Below are positions 1-8,754 of a stretch of DNA of 64,000 nucleotides, piece by piece. The DNA is taken from NCBI RefSeq assembly GCF_000402035.1, contig NC_021294.1, positions 496,001-560,000 on the forward strand, read 5' to 3'. A model generated the notes under the pieces. It saw only the letters and a list, made by a program, of their open reading frames with translations, searched no databases and was not told where the DNA came from. The translations under genes and the position numbers were made by a program. Every line of letters begins with the position of its first letter. The stretch's first letter is position 1. The DNA comes from Caballeronia insecticola. Lineage in GTDB: Bacteria > Pseudomonadota > Gammaproteobacteria > Burkholderiales > Burkholderiaceae.

Positions 1-1
1 C

Positions 2-415
2 GGTTCGGCTGACGGCACGGTCAAGCTGCCGGCAGTCCAGACTCGGGATCTGACGGGCGCATCCGGCAAGATCACGGGCGGCGATACCAGCTACAAGGTC
101 ATTCTGAAGAACTGTACCGCGATTACGGGCTTCAGCAAGGCGCTGGTGTTCTATCAGGCAGGGGCAACGGTTGACCCGGTTGACGGCCGACTGATCGTTC
201 AGCCGGGTGGTGCCGAGAACGTCAAGATCGAACTGTTGAATCAAGACGGCACCCAGATCAAGGCGGGCTACGCAACCGATCTGCAGAACTCCAAGGCGGT
301 CGATATCTCTTCGGGTGGCGCCACGTTGTGGTACATCGCGCGCTATTACGCCACGGGTCAAACGACCGCAGGCGCTGCAAATTCGTCGGTCGTCTACAGC
401 GTCGCTTATCAGTAA
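2..415 (+). CDS. Type 1 fimbrial major subunit (partial, 5' end outside window)
   Basis: The reading frame is open from the window edge to a TAA stop, so the start lies outside; about 137 residues are visible. They have the make-up of a FimA/PapA-type pilin: a Cys in a VILKNC context (the second half of the pilin disulfide), a small, polar, beta-rich domain, and an alternating hydrophobic C-terminus ending Y-S-V-A-Y-Q, the terminal strand that accepts chaperone and neighbouring subunits. A pilin of this family is secreted to the periplasm and polymerised on the cell surface by donor-strand exchange. A fimbrial chaperone gene follows 105 bp downstream, which supports the assignment. The usher gene that should complete the system is broken (see 1413-2828). 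Confidence 0.85.
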   Translation, partial: GSADGTVKLPAVQTRDLTGASGKITGGDTSYKVILKNCTAITGFSKALVFYQAGATVDPVDGRLIVQPGGAENVKIELLNQDGTQIKAGYATDLQNSKAVDISSGGATLWYIARYYATGQTTAGAANSSVVYSVAYQ

Positions 416-460
416 ATCGAGTTTTCTCGGGCGGCCTTCGCTTGAGCGAGGGCTGCGAAA

Positions 461-486
461 AGGCGGGTGCATGCCCGCCTGTCTTT
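461..486 (+). terminator. Hairpin between pilin and chaperone genes (possible attenuator)
   Basis: AGGCGGG and CCCGCCT form a perfect 7-bp stem around a 6-nt loop, followed by GTCTTTG. The T-run is short. A partial terminator after the major pilin gene is common in fimbrial operons and keeps subunit output above that of the assembly genes. That role is inferred here. Confidence 0.5.
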
Positions 487-520
487 GTAATTAAGTCGGG
501 TTAGGAGCTGCGTCGGCACT

Positions 521-1264
521 ATGAAATTGGCAAAAACATTGGTAAAGATCGCGACCGCGTGTGTCGTGCTGTTGGGTTTATCTGCCCAGGCAAACGCATC
601 GGTGGTGATCGCCGGAACGCGCGTCGTCTATAACCAGAGCGATTCCGAAGTCACGGTCAAGTTGACCAATACGGGCAAGCTCCCGGGGCTGATCAAGGTA
701 TGGCTGGACAAGGGCGATCCAGACGCGAAACCCGACACGATCGAGGTTCCGTTCACCATCACGCCTCCGCTGATGCGAATCGATCCGACGAAGTCGCAAA
801 CGCTGCGCATCATGTTTGCCGGTGATCCATTGCCAGCCGATAAAGAGTCGATCTTCTACCTGAACGTGCTTGAAGTGCCGCCGAAATCCACGGGCGACGG
901 GGCCTCATCGAATCAACTGCAACTGGCGTTTCGTACGCGTATCAAATTCTTTTATCGCCCGACCGGCCTGAAGGAACAATCCGTCGACGCTCCCGGGCAT
1001 ATCGTCTGGCATCTGAAGAAGCAAGGTGCCACCAACATGATTGAGGCGTCGAATTCGACAGAATTCCACGTTTCATTCGACAACGTCCAATACACCGATG
1101 GAACCCGCAATGCCGCCTTTATGGAGGGGGGTATGGTGGGTCCCGGCGAAACAAAGGATTTCCCTCTCAAGGGCGATTTGCCAGGCGCCGGTGCCAAGGT
1201 CAAGTGGACGGTCATTAACGACTATGGCGGACCTCAGCATGGTGAATCCACCATGTCGCCCTAA
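521..1264 (+). CDS. Periplasmic fimbrial chaperone, PapD/FimC family
   Basis: This 247-aa protein starts with a signal peptide (basic MKLAKT, then a hydrophobic stretch ending A-N-A-S). The first immunoglobulin-like domain follows, with the family pattern of a VVYNQSDSEVTVKLTN strand, the PPLMRIDP region and a Q-T-L-R-I-M-F strand before an ESIFYLNVLEVPP segment. Chaperones of this family cap pilin subunits in the periplasm by donor-strand complementation and hand them to the outer-membrane usher. Length is normal for the family. A TAGGAG lies 13-18 bp upstream of the ATG, rather distant. It lies between a pilin gene and a broken usher gene, so it may no longer have an assembly platform encoded here. 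Confidence 0.93.
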   Translation: MKLAKTLVKIATACVVLLGLSAQANASVVIAGTRVVYNQSDSEVTVKLTNTGKLPGLIKVWLDKGDPDAKPDTIEVPFTITPPLMRIDPTKSQTLRIMFAGDPLPADKESIFYLNVLEVPPKSTGDGASSNQLQLAFRTRIKFFYRPTGLKEQSVDAPGHIVWHLKKQGATNMIEASNSTEFHVSFDNVQYTDGTRNAAFMEGGMVGPGETKDFPLKGDLPGAGAKVKWTVINDYGGPQHGESTMSP

Positions 1265-1412
1265 ACGTTCAATCGGCCTTAACCGAAGTATGTGGCGGAA
1301 CGCGTAGCGCTAACGTAGTCGCCTCCGATCAATTCGAACCGAAGCATGAGCGTGCGTGATAACCGCATGCGGGACACGTTCATGCGTAAATTTCGAAGTA
1401 CTAAGAGCTATT

Positions 1413-2828
1413 ATGCATCTCCGTAGATCTCACGCGTCTGGATCGCGCTTAAGCCCGATCAGTATTGTCACGCTGCAGGCGATAGCCGCGATGGGCGTCA
1501 GTGCGCACGCGTGGGCCGACGCGCCACAACACTTCGCTCAGGTCGAGTTCAACGATCAGTTTCTTGACGCAGGAGGGTCCGACAAGGTCGACATCTCCCG
1601 TTTCAACAAGGGGCAGCAGGTTCTGCCGGGCACCTATCGGGTGGAAGCGTTCGTCAACGAACTGTGGCGGGGCAAGTTCGACGTCGAGATTCGCGAAGCA
1701 TCGCCGGGATCCGGCGAGATGCAGCCTTGCTTCAACAGCGATCTGCTGGAACGCGTCGGGGTGGACCTGAGGAAGCTTTCGCCGGAAGCGACCGCGAAGC
1801 TCGAATCCGCGGGTAAGGCCTGTCTGGTTTTGTCGGACCTGATCCCGAGCGCATATGCCTCGTTCGACGGCGGCGAGCAGCGAGTCGATATCAGCTTGCC
1901 GCAGATCGTCATGTTCAGCCGCGCGCGCGGCTACGTCGACCCGAAGTACTGGGACGAAGGCGTTCCCGCCGCTACCCTCCAGTACAACGCGAACGTCTAT
2001 CACAGTTCGGCCGGCGGCTATGCCAACGACACGCAGTATCTCGGCGTGATCGGCGGCCTGAACGCAGGTCCGTGGCGCTTCCGTTATCAGGGCAACCTGA
2101 CGAACTCCAATATCGGCGGCCAGCACTATCAATCGGTGCAAACGTACGTTCAGCGCGGCTTTAGCGATATCAAAAGTCAGTTGACGGTCGGCGACACCTT
2201 CACCGATGGCGCGCTCTTCGATAGCTACGGGGTGCGCGGCGTTACGCTGCGCGAACTGGACGCGCGTCATACACGTGATGTTCAGGACGTCCGGACGCGC
2301 TTCGAACAGGAACGGCAGGACGTCACCATATCCGCCCCGAAGGGCGGCACTGTCACGTTCTCTGGACTTGTCGCGGGTCGCATGCTGGCGGCCAGCGATG
2401 TCGCGCTGGTAATCGCGACGAAGGAAAACGGCCCGTTGCGGGCGGCGTTGAGTATTCCGTCGCGTCGTCGAGGTTTCGTGCGGGAAGGTCAGACCATCAG
2501 ACTCAAGTTCGATGCGTTCCCCTACGCCAAGTTCGGCACCTACGAGGCGCACATCGACTCGATCTCGGGTACGACGGTTCTCCCCGCGAGCCCGCCGAGC
2601 CCGCCCGGTACGCCGGGCGGTTCAGACCCGGTGGAAGAAACGCCCGGCGCGAAGGACTCCGACGGCGACTATCTGGCCTGGGCGACATTGCGCAGCAATA
2701 CATTCGATTTCGACGGGCAACATTTCGCGATTCTCCCGGGGATGCGCGCGACGGCAAGTATTGTCGTCGAGCGCAGGTCGATCGTTGAGTGGGTGCTGGC
2801 GCCGCTGTTCCGAATGCTGAGAGGTTGA
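1413..2828 (+). CDS. Chimeric ORF: fimbrial usher N-terminus fused to HlyD/CvaA-type adaptor C-terminus
   Basis: The ATG at 1413 gives 471 aa and a normal signal peptide; the frame is open further upstream to 1356. Residues about 35-275 are a fimbrial usher (PapC/FimD) N-terminus: FNDQFLDAGG, DISRF, PGTYRVEAFVNE, then the beginning of the barrel (TVGDTFTDGALFDSYGVRG). From about residue 280 the sequence changes to the C-terminal half of a HlyD/CvaA membrane-fusion protein: end of a coiled coil, the lipoyl-like strand TISAPKGGTVT, GFVREGQ, DAFPYAKFG, and a final hydrophobic ILPGMRA...WVLAPLF segment. Ushers are usually about 800-870 aa and these adaptors about 400-450 aa, so about 550 usher residues and the adaptor's N-terminus with its membrane anchor are missing. 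The fusion is in frame. A deletion between two once-adjacent clusters is the simplest explanation; an assembly misjoin is the alternative. Neither parental function is likely to survive. Confidence 0.8.
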   Translation: MHLRRSHASGSRLSPISIVTLQAIAAMGVSAHAWADAPQHFAQVEFNDQFLDAGGSDKVDISRFNKGQQVLPGTYRVEAFVNELWRGKFDVEIREASPGSGEMQPCFNSDLLERVGVDLRKLSPEATAKLESAGKACLVLSDLIPSAYASFDGGEQRVDISLPQIVMFSRARGYVDPKYWDEGVPAATLQYNANVYHSSAGGYANDTQYLGVIGGLNAGPWRFRYQGNLTNSNIGGQHYQSVQTYVQRGFSDIKSQLTVGDTFTDGALFDSYGVRGVTLRELDARHTRDVQDVRTRFEQERQDVTISAPKGGTVTFSGLVAGRMLAASDVALVIATKENGPLRAALSIPSRRRGFVREGQTIRLKFDAFPYAKFGTYEAHIDSISGTTVLPASPPSPPGTPGGSDPVEETPGAKDSDGDYLAWATLRSNTFDFDGQHFAILPGMRATASIVVERRSIVEWVLAPLFRMLRG

Positions 2829-2831
2829 GTT

Positions 2832-4949
2832 TTGCGAGTTATTTATCAGAATGAAGTCGCCGAGTGCGGATACGCATGCCTCGCGATGGTGTTGTCGAAT
2901 CTTGGACGCGCTACCGAAGTGCGGGAGTTGTCGGCGCACAAGCCGATTTCGGCGAACGGTCTTTCCTTGATGGACCTGTACGACGTGGCCATCGAATACG
3001 GACTGGCGGTGCAGGCCTTTCGTTTCGATCCTTCGCATTTGTCGCAGGTGAAGAAAGGCTCGATCATGCATTTCGGCGGCGCCCACTTCGTCGTGTTCGA
3101 GAAGATCAGCCGCGGCTACATCAGCATCATCGATCCCGCGACGGGACGGCGGCGCGTGTCGATGGACACGTTCCGCTCGGCCGTATCGGGCTTTCTGCTG
3201 GAGTTCGCGCCGACGCCGGAGATGCCGCGCATTCGCGCGAAATCCCGCGTTCCGGCGGCGCTCGCCCGTGTTCGCGCGCTCAATCCGCAGCTCAGAAAGC
3301 AGATTGGCAAGGTGCTGTTCGTCGCGTTGGGCAGCCAGTTCGCGATTCTCGCGATGCCGTATTTCGGCAATCTCGTGCTCGATTACGTCGTCGCCGCGGA
3401 CAACCGCAATCTGTTGAATACGCTCGTCATAACGTTCGCCAGCATTTTCCTGCTGGGCGCGCTAAGTGAATACGTCCAGAAGTATCTGACCGAGCTGCTT
3501 TACAACCTGACGCAGATCAACTCGACCGCAGGTCTTGTTGGTCACTTGCTGCGCAATCCGATGTCCTGGTTCGAAAAGCGCCACGTCGGCGATGTGTTCG
3601 CGCGGGTGAAATCCCAGGATGAAATCAGCATCTTCGCGACGCGTACCGCGGTCTCGCTCTACATCGATCTGACCGTGGGCACGATCGCGCTGATGCTCAT
3701 GTTGATTCAGAGTCCGCCGCTCACCGCCATCGCACTGGTCATCTTCGCCATGTACGTGATCGTCGCGTTTTGCATGTATCCCGCCATGCGCGATACGGCT
3801 GCGCTCGTGATGGAGACATCCGCGCGCTGCGACGATTCGATGATCGAGACCATTCGCGCGGCATCGTTGCTCAAGCTCGCACAGGGCGAGACGCGGCGCA
3901 CGGCGATCTACATGACGCTTTTCAAGGCCTACGCATCGGCGGTCCTTCAGCGCAGCCGGCTCACCTGCACACGCGACGCGATCCTCAAGCTGGTCAATTA
4001 CGCGGACACGATCATCATTACGTGGCTCGCGGCTCAACTGATGCTTGGCGGGAAGGTTTCGGTCGGTGTGTTCTATTCCTTCCTGATTTACAAGTCGCTC
4101 ATGTCCGAGCGGCTGGCCAGCGGCATCAACGCAACGTTTCAGTACTTCATGCTGAGCGTTCCGACGGCGCGCGTCGACGATATCGTCGAATGCGAGAACG
4201 AGCGTTATACGCCGCTCACCGACACGCAACGCGCAACCGAAGTGCGGCAATTCGAGCAGATCCAGGTGCGTGATGTCACGTTCACCTACGGGATCTCCGA
4301 TCAGCCGGTGCTGCGACACGCGAACATCGACATCCGCAAGGGCGACAAGATCGTCATTACCGGTCCGTCGGGTAGCGGTAAGTCCACGCTGTTCAAACTG
4401 CTGTCGGCGTCCGAGCCGCTGCAGGAAGGACAGATTACGCTGAACGGCATCGCGTGGCCGAATCTTGCCGTCGATGAAATTCGCCGTCATCAGGCGCACA
4501 TGCGCCAGGGCGACATCATCCTGCACGGTTCGATCGCGGACAACGTGACGCTCTTCGCCGGACAGACTGACGACGACCGCATCCACGCGATCCTCGAACA
4601 AGTCGGATTGCTTCCGGACATCATGAAGCTGCCGATGCGTACGCGCACCATCATCAGCGACACCATCGCGAATATTTCCGCCGGGCAGCGGCAGCGCCTC
4701 CTTCTGGCGCGCGCGCTCTACCAGCAGCGCGAAGTCCTGCTGCTCGACGAGCCGACATCGAACCTGGACCCGGTCTCGGTTCAACATGTCGCAGCGCTGT
4801 TGCGCGGGCTCGATCGCACGGTGGTGATCATTACCCATGACATGTCGCTCGCGTCGTGGTTCGACATGCGCTATCGCTTTGAAAACGGAACGCTCGTGCG
4901 TGAAGGGGATTCGCAAGCGGTGGCCTCGCCGGAAATGCTTCATGCTTAA
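2832..4949 (+). CDS. Peptidase-containing ABC exporter (C39 family, CvaB/bacteriocin type)
   Basis: This 705-aa protein starts at a TTG three bases after the upstream stop. An N-terminal C39 peptidase domain (residues 1-130) keeps the catalytic set: Gln6, Cys12 in AECGYAC, His85 in GGAHFVVF and Asp101 in IIDPATG. A six-helix ABC membrane domain follows (about 160-440), then an ATPase domain with Walker A GPSGSGKST (511-519), signature ISAGQRQR and Walker B VLLLDEPTS. Such exporters cut double-glycine leader peptides from bacteriocins or similar small peptides and export them through an adaptor and TolC. The TolC-like gene overlaps its 3' end, but the adaptor immediately upstream survives only as part of a chimera. 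No leader-peptide substrate gene was seen nearby. Confidence 0.92.
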   Translation: MRVIYQNEVAECGYACLAMVLSNLGRATEVRELSAHKPISANGLSLMDLYDVAIEYGLAVQAFRFDPSHLSQVKKGSIMHFGGAHFVVFEKISRGYISIIDPATGRRRVSMDTFRSAVSGFLLEFAPTPEMPRIRAKSRVPAALARVRALNPQLRKQIGKVLFVALGSQFAILAMPYFGNLVLDYVVAADNRNLLNTLVITFASIFLLGALSEYVQKYLTELLYNLTQINSTAGLVGHLLRNPMSWFEKRHVGDVFARVKSQDEISIFATRTAVSLYIDLTVGTIALMLMLIQSPPLTAIALVIFAMYVIVAFCMYPAMRDTAALVMETSARCDDSMIETIRAASLLKLAQGETRRTAIYMTLFKAYASAVLQRSRLTCTRDAILKLVNYADTIIITWLAAQLMLGGKVSVGVFYSFLIYKSLMSERLASGINATFQYFMLSVPTARVDDIVECENERYTPLTDTQRATEVRQFEQIQVRDVTFTYGISDQPVLRHANIDIRKGDKIVITGPSGSGKSTLFKLLSASEPLQEGQITLNGIAWPNLAVDEIRRHQAHMRQGDIILHGSIADNVTLFAGQTDDDRIHAILEQVGLLPDIMKLPMRTRTIISDTIANISAGQRQRLLLARALYQQREVLLLDEPTSNLDPVSVQHVAALLRGLDRTVVIITHDMSLASWFDMRYRFENGTLVREGDSQAVASPEMLHA

Positions 4950-6261
4950 ACGGACGCTCACAACCTGGGCTGTGGCGTCGGCCCTCGGATGCGCGCACGC
5001 CGCGCGGGCCGAGGACCTCGCTACTATCGTCCAGCAAGCACTCGATTACGATGCACAACTGGCCCAGGCGCGCGCCGATTACGAGGCGACGAAGCAATCG
5101 GTGCCCATCGCGCGCGCGGCCTTGCTGCCCCAGATCACGGGCGGCTGGGGGCGGGCGTACAACCGCATCGACATGGACGGCTTCCCCAGGCAGGCCTATT
5201 GGCAGAGCGGCTGGCTCGTCAACGTGTCGCAACCGCTCTTCGACTGGAGCCGGTGGGCAGCCTATCGTCAGGCCGATCTCGTGGTGGCGCAGGGCGCCGT
5301 CGATTTCGCGGGCGCGCAGCAGGACTCCATGCTTCGCGCGGTCCGTGCTTATTTCGACGAACTCGCCGCGGAAGACGAAGTGAAGCGCTCGGCGGAATAC
5401 CTGAAGGCTATCGACATTCAGCGCGATCAGGTGAGCCGCAAACGCGCGGCCGGCGAGGCGACGCTGATCGACACGCAGGAGGCCGAGACCGCGCACCAGC
5501 AAGCTCAGCTGCAAGTGATGGATGCGCAACAGGATCTGGGCGTCAAGCAGCGCGTGGTGCAGCAAGTGACCGGGCGCGCGTTTCCCGGGCTGAGCGCACT
5601 GCCGCCTGGCATCGCTTTGCCCAGTCTCACCGAAAGCGAACAAGTCTGGGCGGATCAGGCGAAGGCTTCGGGTTATGGCGTGCAGTCGAAGCAACTCGGC
5701 TGGGAAATCGCCAAATACGATTCGACCAAAGCGCGCTCGGCAGGCTATCCCACGGTCAACCTGGTGGGCAGTTATTCGCCGGCGGGCGCGGCGGGGGGCT
5801 ACTCGCGCCCGACCACGACGACTACCGCCATGTTGCAAGTGCAGATTCCGCTCTACGCGGGCGGTGAGATTCAGGCGAAGGTCAAGCAGTCGCTCGCATT
5901 AGAAGACAAGGCGGAGCAGGGCTACAAGGCTGCGTCGGTGCAAGCGGAAGCGTCGGCTCGGGATAACTTCGCGCGATACACGCGCGAGCGTATCCGTACC
6001 GACTCGCTTACGCGTCTCGTTGCATCGGCGAGCGACACGCTCAACGCGACGCAAATCGGCTACAAGGTTGGAAGCCGCGCGAGCACGGACGTTCTGCGCG
6101 CCATCGATACGCTCTACACCGCCAAGCGCGATCTGCTGCGCTCGCGTTACACCGCAATCGTCTCGTTCCTGCAACTCAAGGCCGACGTCGCGACCCTGAG
6201 CATGGCCGACATCGATTCGATGAGCGCGACCCTCTGCTGCGCGCCGGCAACCGCGAAGTAA
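4942..6261 (+). CDS. TolC-family outer membrane channel of the type I secretion cluster
   Basis: The ATG at 4942 overlaps the exporter stop by 8 bp, which implies coupling; it yields 439 aa with a clean signal peptide (MLKRTLTTW... ending A-R-A-E). The mature protein has the two internally repeated halves of the TolC/OEP family, with long amphipathic helices rich in Ala and Gln and the usual PxLxLxGSYS-like strand (YPTVNLVGSYSPAG). These proteins trimerise into an outer-membrane barrel with a periplasmic tunnel and dock to an inner-membrane exporter through a HlyD-type adaptor. The context ties it to the C39 exporter; with that adaptor damaged it would need another partner. Confidence 0.9.
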   Translation: MLKRTLTTWAVASALGCAHAARAEDLATIVQQALDYDAQLAQARADYEATKQSVPIARAALLPQITGGWGRAYNRIDMDGFPRQAYWQSGWLVNVSQPLFDWSRWAAYRQADLVVAQGAVDFAGAQQDSMLRAVRAYFDELAAEDEVKRSAEYLKAIDIQRDQVSRKRAAGEATLIDTQEAETAHQQAQLQVMDAQQDLGVKQRVVQQVTGRAFPGLSALPPGIALPSLTESEQVWADQAKASGYGVQSKQLGWEIAKYDSTKARSAGYPTVNLVGSYSPAGAAGGYSRPTTTTTAMLQVQIPLYAGGEIQAKVKQSLALEDKAEQGYKAASVQAEASARDNFARYTRERIRTDSLTRLVASASDTLNATQIGYKVGSRASTDVLRAIDTLYTAKRDLLRSRYTAIVSFLQLKADVATLSMADIDSMSATLCCAPATAK

Positions 6262-6271
6262 GCCAAGTAAA

Positions 6272-6853
6272 TCACTCGGCGCGCGCGTCGCGCCGGACCG
6301 CGCGCACTACGCGCGCGAGCGCCTTCAATGCGTCCGCGGGCGAATCCGCGAATTGCGCCGCGACGATCGCGCCATCCACCGCGAGCGCAAGCGCTTGCGC
6401 GTCGGCCTTCGCGGTGCGTGACGCCGGCATGAGCGCGCGAATCGCCGCGGTCATGTCGCGCTTATGGCGCCGCGAAATCTCCATCGCCTGCGGCAGCGTA
6501 CCGCCGACTTCCACCACCGAATTGATGAACGCGCAGCCGCGATACGCGTCGGCGCCGAACCATTCCGCAAGCGCAGGCACGAGCGCGGGCAGTCTGCCGC
6601 CATGACGCTGCAATGCTTCGCGAAACCACGTGATCCAGACCTCGTGCCGATAATCCAGGAACGCGACAATTAACGCGTCCTTGCTCGGAAAATAGCGATA
6701 AAACGTCTTCTTCGCGACGCCCGATTCGGCGATCACGCGATCGATGCCTGTGGCGCGAATGCCATCGCGATAGAACAAATCGTGCGCAGTATGAAGAATG
6801 CGCGCGTCCGGCGCAAGGTCCACAATATTGGCTGAGACGGAAGCAGTATTCAT
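6272..6853 (-). CDS. TetR/AcrR family transcriptional regulator
   Basis: This 193-aa protein has an N-terminal TetR helix-turn-helix (about residues 14-60): ILHTAHDLFYRDGIRATGIDRVIAESGVAK is followed by TFYRYFPSKDALI, the family signature. The remainder is an all-helical ligand-binding and dimerisation domain. It is transcribed away from the DUF1348 gene at 6969, and the 115-bp gap holds two identical-type palindromes (6864-6881 and 6901-6918). The likely role is a repressor of itself and of the divergent gene, relieved by an unknown small molecule. The position of the palindromes is observed; the regulation is inferred. Confidence 0.92.
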   Translation of the reverse strand: MNTASVSANIVDLAPDARILHTAHDLFYRDGIRATGIDRVIAESGVAKKTFYRYFPSKDALIVAFLDYRHEVWITWFREALQRHGGRLPALVPALAEWFGADAYRGCAFINSVVEVGGTLPQAMEISRRHKRDMTAAIRALMPASRTAKADAQALALAVDGAIVAAQFADSPADALKALARVVRAVRRDARAE

Positions 6854-6863
6854 GCATCCGATT

Positions 6864-6881
6864 GTAGACAGGTTTGTCTAC
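6864..6881. promoter_or_regulatory. TetR-type operator 1
   Basis: GTAGACA-GGTT-TGTCTAC is a perfect 7-bp inverted repeat with a 4-bp spacer, 11 bp from the TetR start codon. It shares both arms with the second site at 6901-6918. Twin palindromes in a divergent tetR promoter region are the expected binding sites for the adjacent repressor. Confidence 0.8.
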
Positions 6882-6900
6882 CTGCGCTAGAGTGCGCCAG

Positions 6901-6918
6901 GTAGACAGAGCTGTCTAC
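6901..6918. promoter_or_regulatory. TetR-type operator 2
   Basis: GTAGACA-GAGC-TGTCTAC has the same 7-bp arms as operator 1 with a different 4-bp spacer. The centres are 37 bp apart, about three and a half helical turns, so two dimers could sit on the DNA without clashing. It lies 50 bp upstream of the DUF1348 start. Confidence 0.8.
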
Positions 6919-6968
6919 TTCTCGCTGTTCTTCTCGTTGTTCGTCACTCACTTCAAAGAGGACTCGCC

Positions 6969-7436
6969 ATGGAAAGCAAACCGCCGTTCCCGCCGTTCGA
7001 TGAAGAATCGGCCAAGTTGAAGGTTCGACTCGCGGAAGATGGATGGAATACGCGCGACCCCGAGCGCGTGTCGCTGGCGTATAGCGTCGACACGCGCTGG
7101 CGCAATCGCGCGGAGTTTGCGAACGGCCGTGAGGAAGTGGTCGCGTTTCTGCGGCGCAAATGGGCGCGCGAACTCGACTATCGGTTGATCAAGGAGCTTT
7201 GGGCGTACACCGGCAATCGCATTGCGGTGCGTTTCGCCTACGAATGGCACGACGACGCCAACAATTGGTATCGCAGCTACGGCAACGAGAACTGGGAGTT
7301 CAACGAAGCCGGGCTGATGACGCATCGTCATGCGTCCATCAACGATCTGCCGATCAAGGAAGCGGACCGCAAATATCACTGGCCGCTCGGTCGCCGGCCC
7401 GACGATCATCCGGGTTTGAGCGATCTGGGCTTCTGA
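6969..7436 (+). CDS. DUF1348 (NTF2/SnoaL-like) family protein
   Basis: This 155-aa soluble protein begins with [10 protein letters not shown] and has the conserved DUF1348 pattern: [57 protein letters not shown] and YGNENWEF, then a [11 protein letters not shown] motif. The family adopts the cone-shaped NTF2/SnoaL fold with a small-molecule pocket; its biochemical role is not established. An AGAGGA ribosome-binding site lies 6-11 bp upstream of the ATG. It is divergent from the TetR gene across paired operators, so it is probably that regulator's main target and may be induced under chemical stress. Length matches the family. Confidence 0.88.
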   Translation: MESKPPFPPFDEESAKLKVRLAEDGWNTRDPERVSLAYSVDTRWRNRAEFANGREEVVAFLRRKWARELDYRLIKELWAYTGNRIAVRFAYEWHDDANNWYRSYGNENWEFNEAGLMTHRHASINDLPIKEADRKYHWPLGRRPDDHPGLSDLGF

Positions 7437-7457
7437 CCGCTCGAACGCTCGCGTGCA

Positions 7458-8480
7458 CTAGAGATTGCGGCTGCGCCGGAACGCCCACCATCCGGCCAGC
7501 GCGGTGAAGCTCGCGACGATCACCACCAGCAGCCAGAAGCCGTGATGATTCTCCGCGAGCGGAATGCCGCCGACGTTCATGCCGAAGAAACCCGCGACAA
7601 TATTGATCGGCAGCGCGAGCACGGTGACGAGCGTCAGCGTAAACAGCGTGCGGTTGCTTTGCTCGTCCATGCGCGTCGCGACTTCTTCTTGCAGAAGCTT
7701 GATGCGCTCGACGAGGCCCGCGAGATCGTTCAGCACGAGCGAAAATTCTTCGGTCGCGTCGCGCAAGTCCTGGATGTCCTGCGAGTGCAGCCAGCGCGGC
7801 GGCCGCGCGAGCAGCCGGAACACGGAACCGGGCTCCGGCGCGAGCAGCCGCTGCAATCTCACGAGCACGCGGCGCAGGCCGCCGAGATCGGTGCGCGTCT
7901 CGGTGACGCGCCGCGCGAGAAAGCGATCCTCGATGCCATCCACTTCGACGCTCGTCCGCCGCACGATATGCACAAGCAAGTCGGCCTGATCGCGCAGCAG
8001 ATGCGCGAGCAATTCGGCGGGCGAGCGAAACAATTCGCCGCGCCTGACCGACTCGCGCAGCGAATCGACCGAGCGCAACGGCTTGAGGCGCGCCGTGACG
8101 AGCAGTTTCTGATGCGTATAGACCCAGAGCGTCGCGATTTCCGAGGGCGTCAACTCGAAGTTGAACATCACGTCGTTGATGACCGCGAAGAGCGCACCTT
8201 CCTGGTGCTCGATGCGCGTCGAGTGCGATCCTTCGTGCAGCGTGTCGAAGAACGCGTCGGGCAGGCCGAGACGTCCGCGCATCCAGCGTTCGCACGCGCT
8301 GTTCGCCAAATCGAAATGCAGCCAGACGAATTCCTTCGGCGTGTCGTCGCGGGTGAGCCATTCGCTCGCGGCTTCGGCGTCGATCGGCATGCCGGGCTCA
8401 TCGGCGTGAAATCGGAAGCCACAGACGAGGCCGGAGAAGTCGGAACCGTAGGGCGGTCTTTGCGGGATAGCGGGATTCAT
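7458..8480 (-). CDS. CorA/ZntB-family divalent cation transporter
   Basis: This 340-aa protein has a large N-terminal cytoplasmic domain (residues 1-270) with long helices, then two C-terminal membrane segments. The signature GMN tripeptide sits at the end of TM1 (GFFGMNVGG), and a second segment (FWLLVVIVASFTALAGWWAF) precedes a basic tail. CorA-type proteins form homopentameric funnels for Mg2+ or related ions, and the ZntB branch moves Zn2+. The MNVGGIP context resembles ZntB-like members, but the substrate cannot be read from the sequence. It converges with the DUF1348 gene (21 bp between stops). Confidence 0.88.
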   Translation of the reverse strand: MNPAIPQRPPYGSDFSGLVCGFRFHADEPGMPIDAEAASEWLTRDDTPKEFVWLHFDLANSACERWMRGRLGLPDAFFDTLHEGSHSTRIEHQEGALFAVINDVMFNFELTPSEIATLWVYTHQKLLVTARLKPLRSVDSLRESVRRGELFRSPAELLAHLLRDQADLLVHIVRRTSVEVDGIEDRFLARRVTETRTDLGGLRRVLVRLQRLLAPEPGSVFRLLARPPRWLHSQDIQDLRDATEEFSLVLNDLAGLVERIKLLQEEVATRMDEQSNRTLFTLTLVTVLALPINIVAGFFGMNVGGIPLAENHHGFWLLVVIVASFTALAGWWAFRRSRNL

Positions 8481-8754
8481 GCGGAATTCGGTTGCGGTTC
8501 TGATGATTCGGCGGGCGTGCTGCCGGCGTCCGTACGTTGCATGCGCACTGTCCGCGCTAGTGTGCCACCGGTCGCGCCCCGAATTGCGATGACAGGGGTG
8601 ACGTTAAGCGCGATCGTAACGCGCGAGCGCGGGCGAAACGATCGCGGCGTATGTATCGGCACGCGCAAATACGACTGTCATATTGACGGCGTATCATCGC
8701 GCCACGCAAGACGGGCGCACGTGCCGCGCCGCGAGCCAACCTGGGGAGAAGGCA

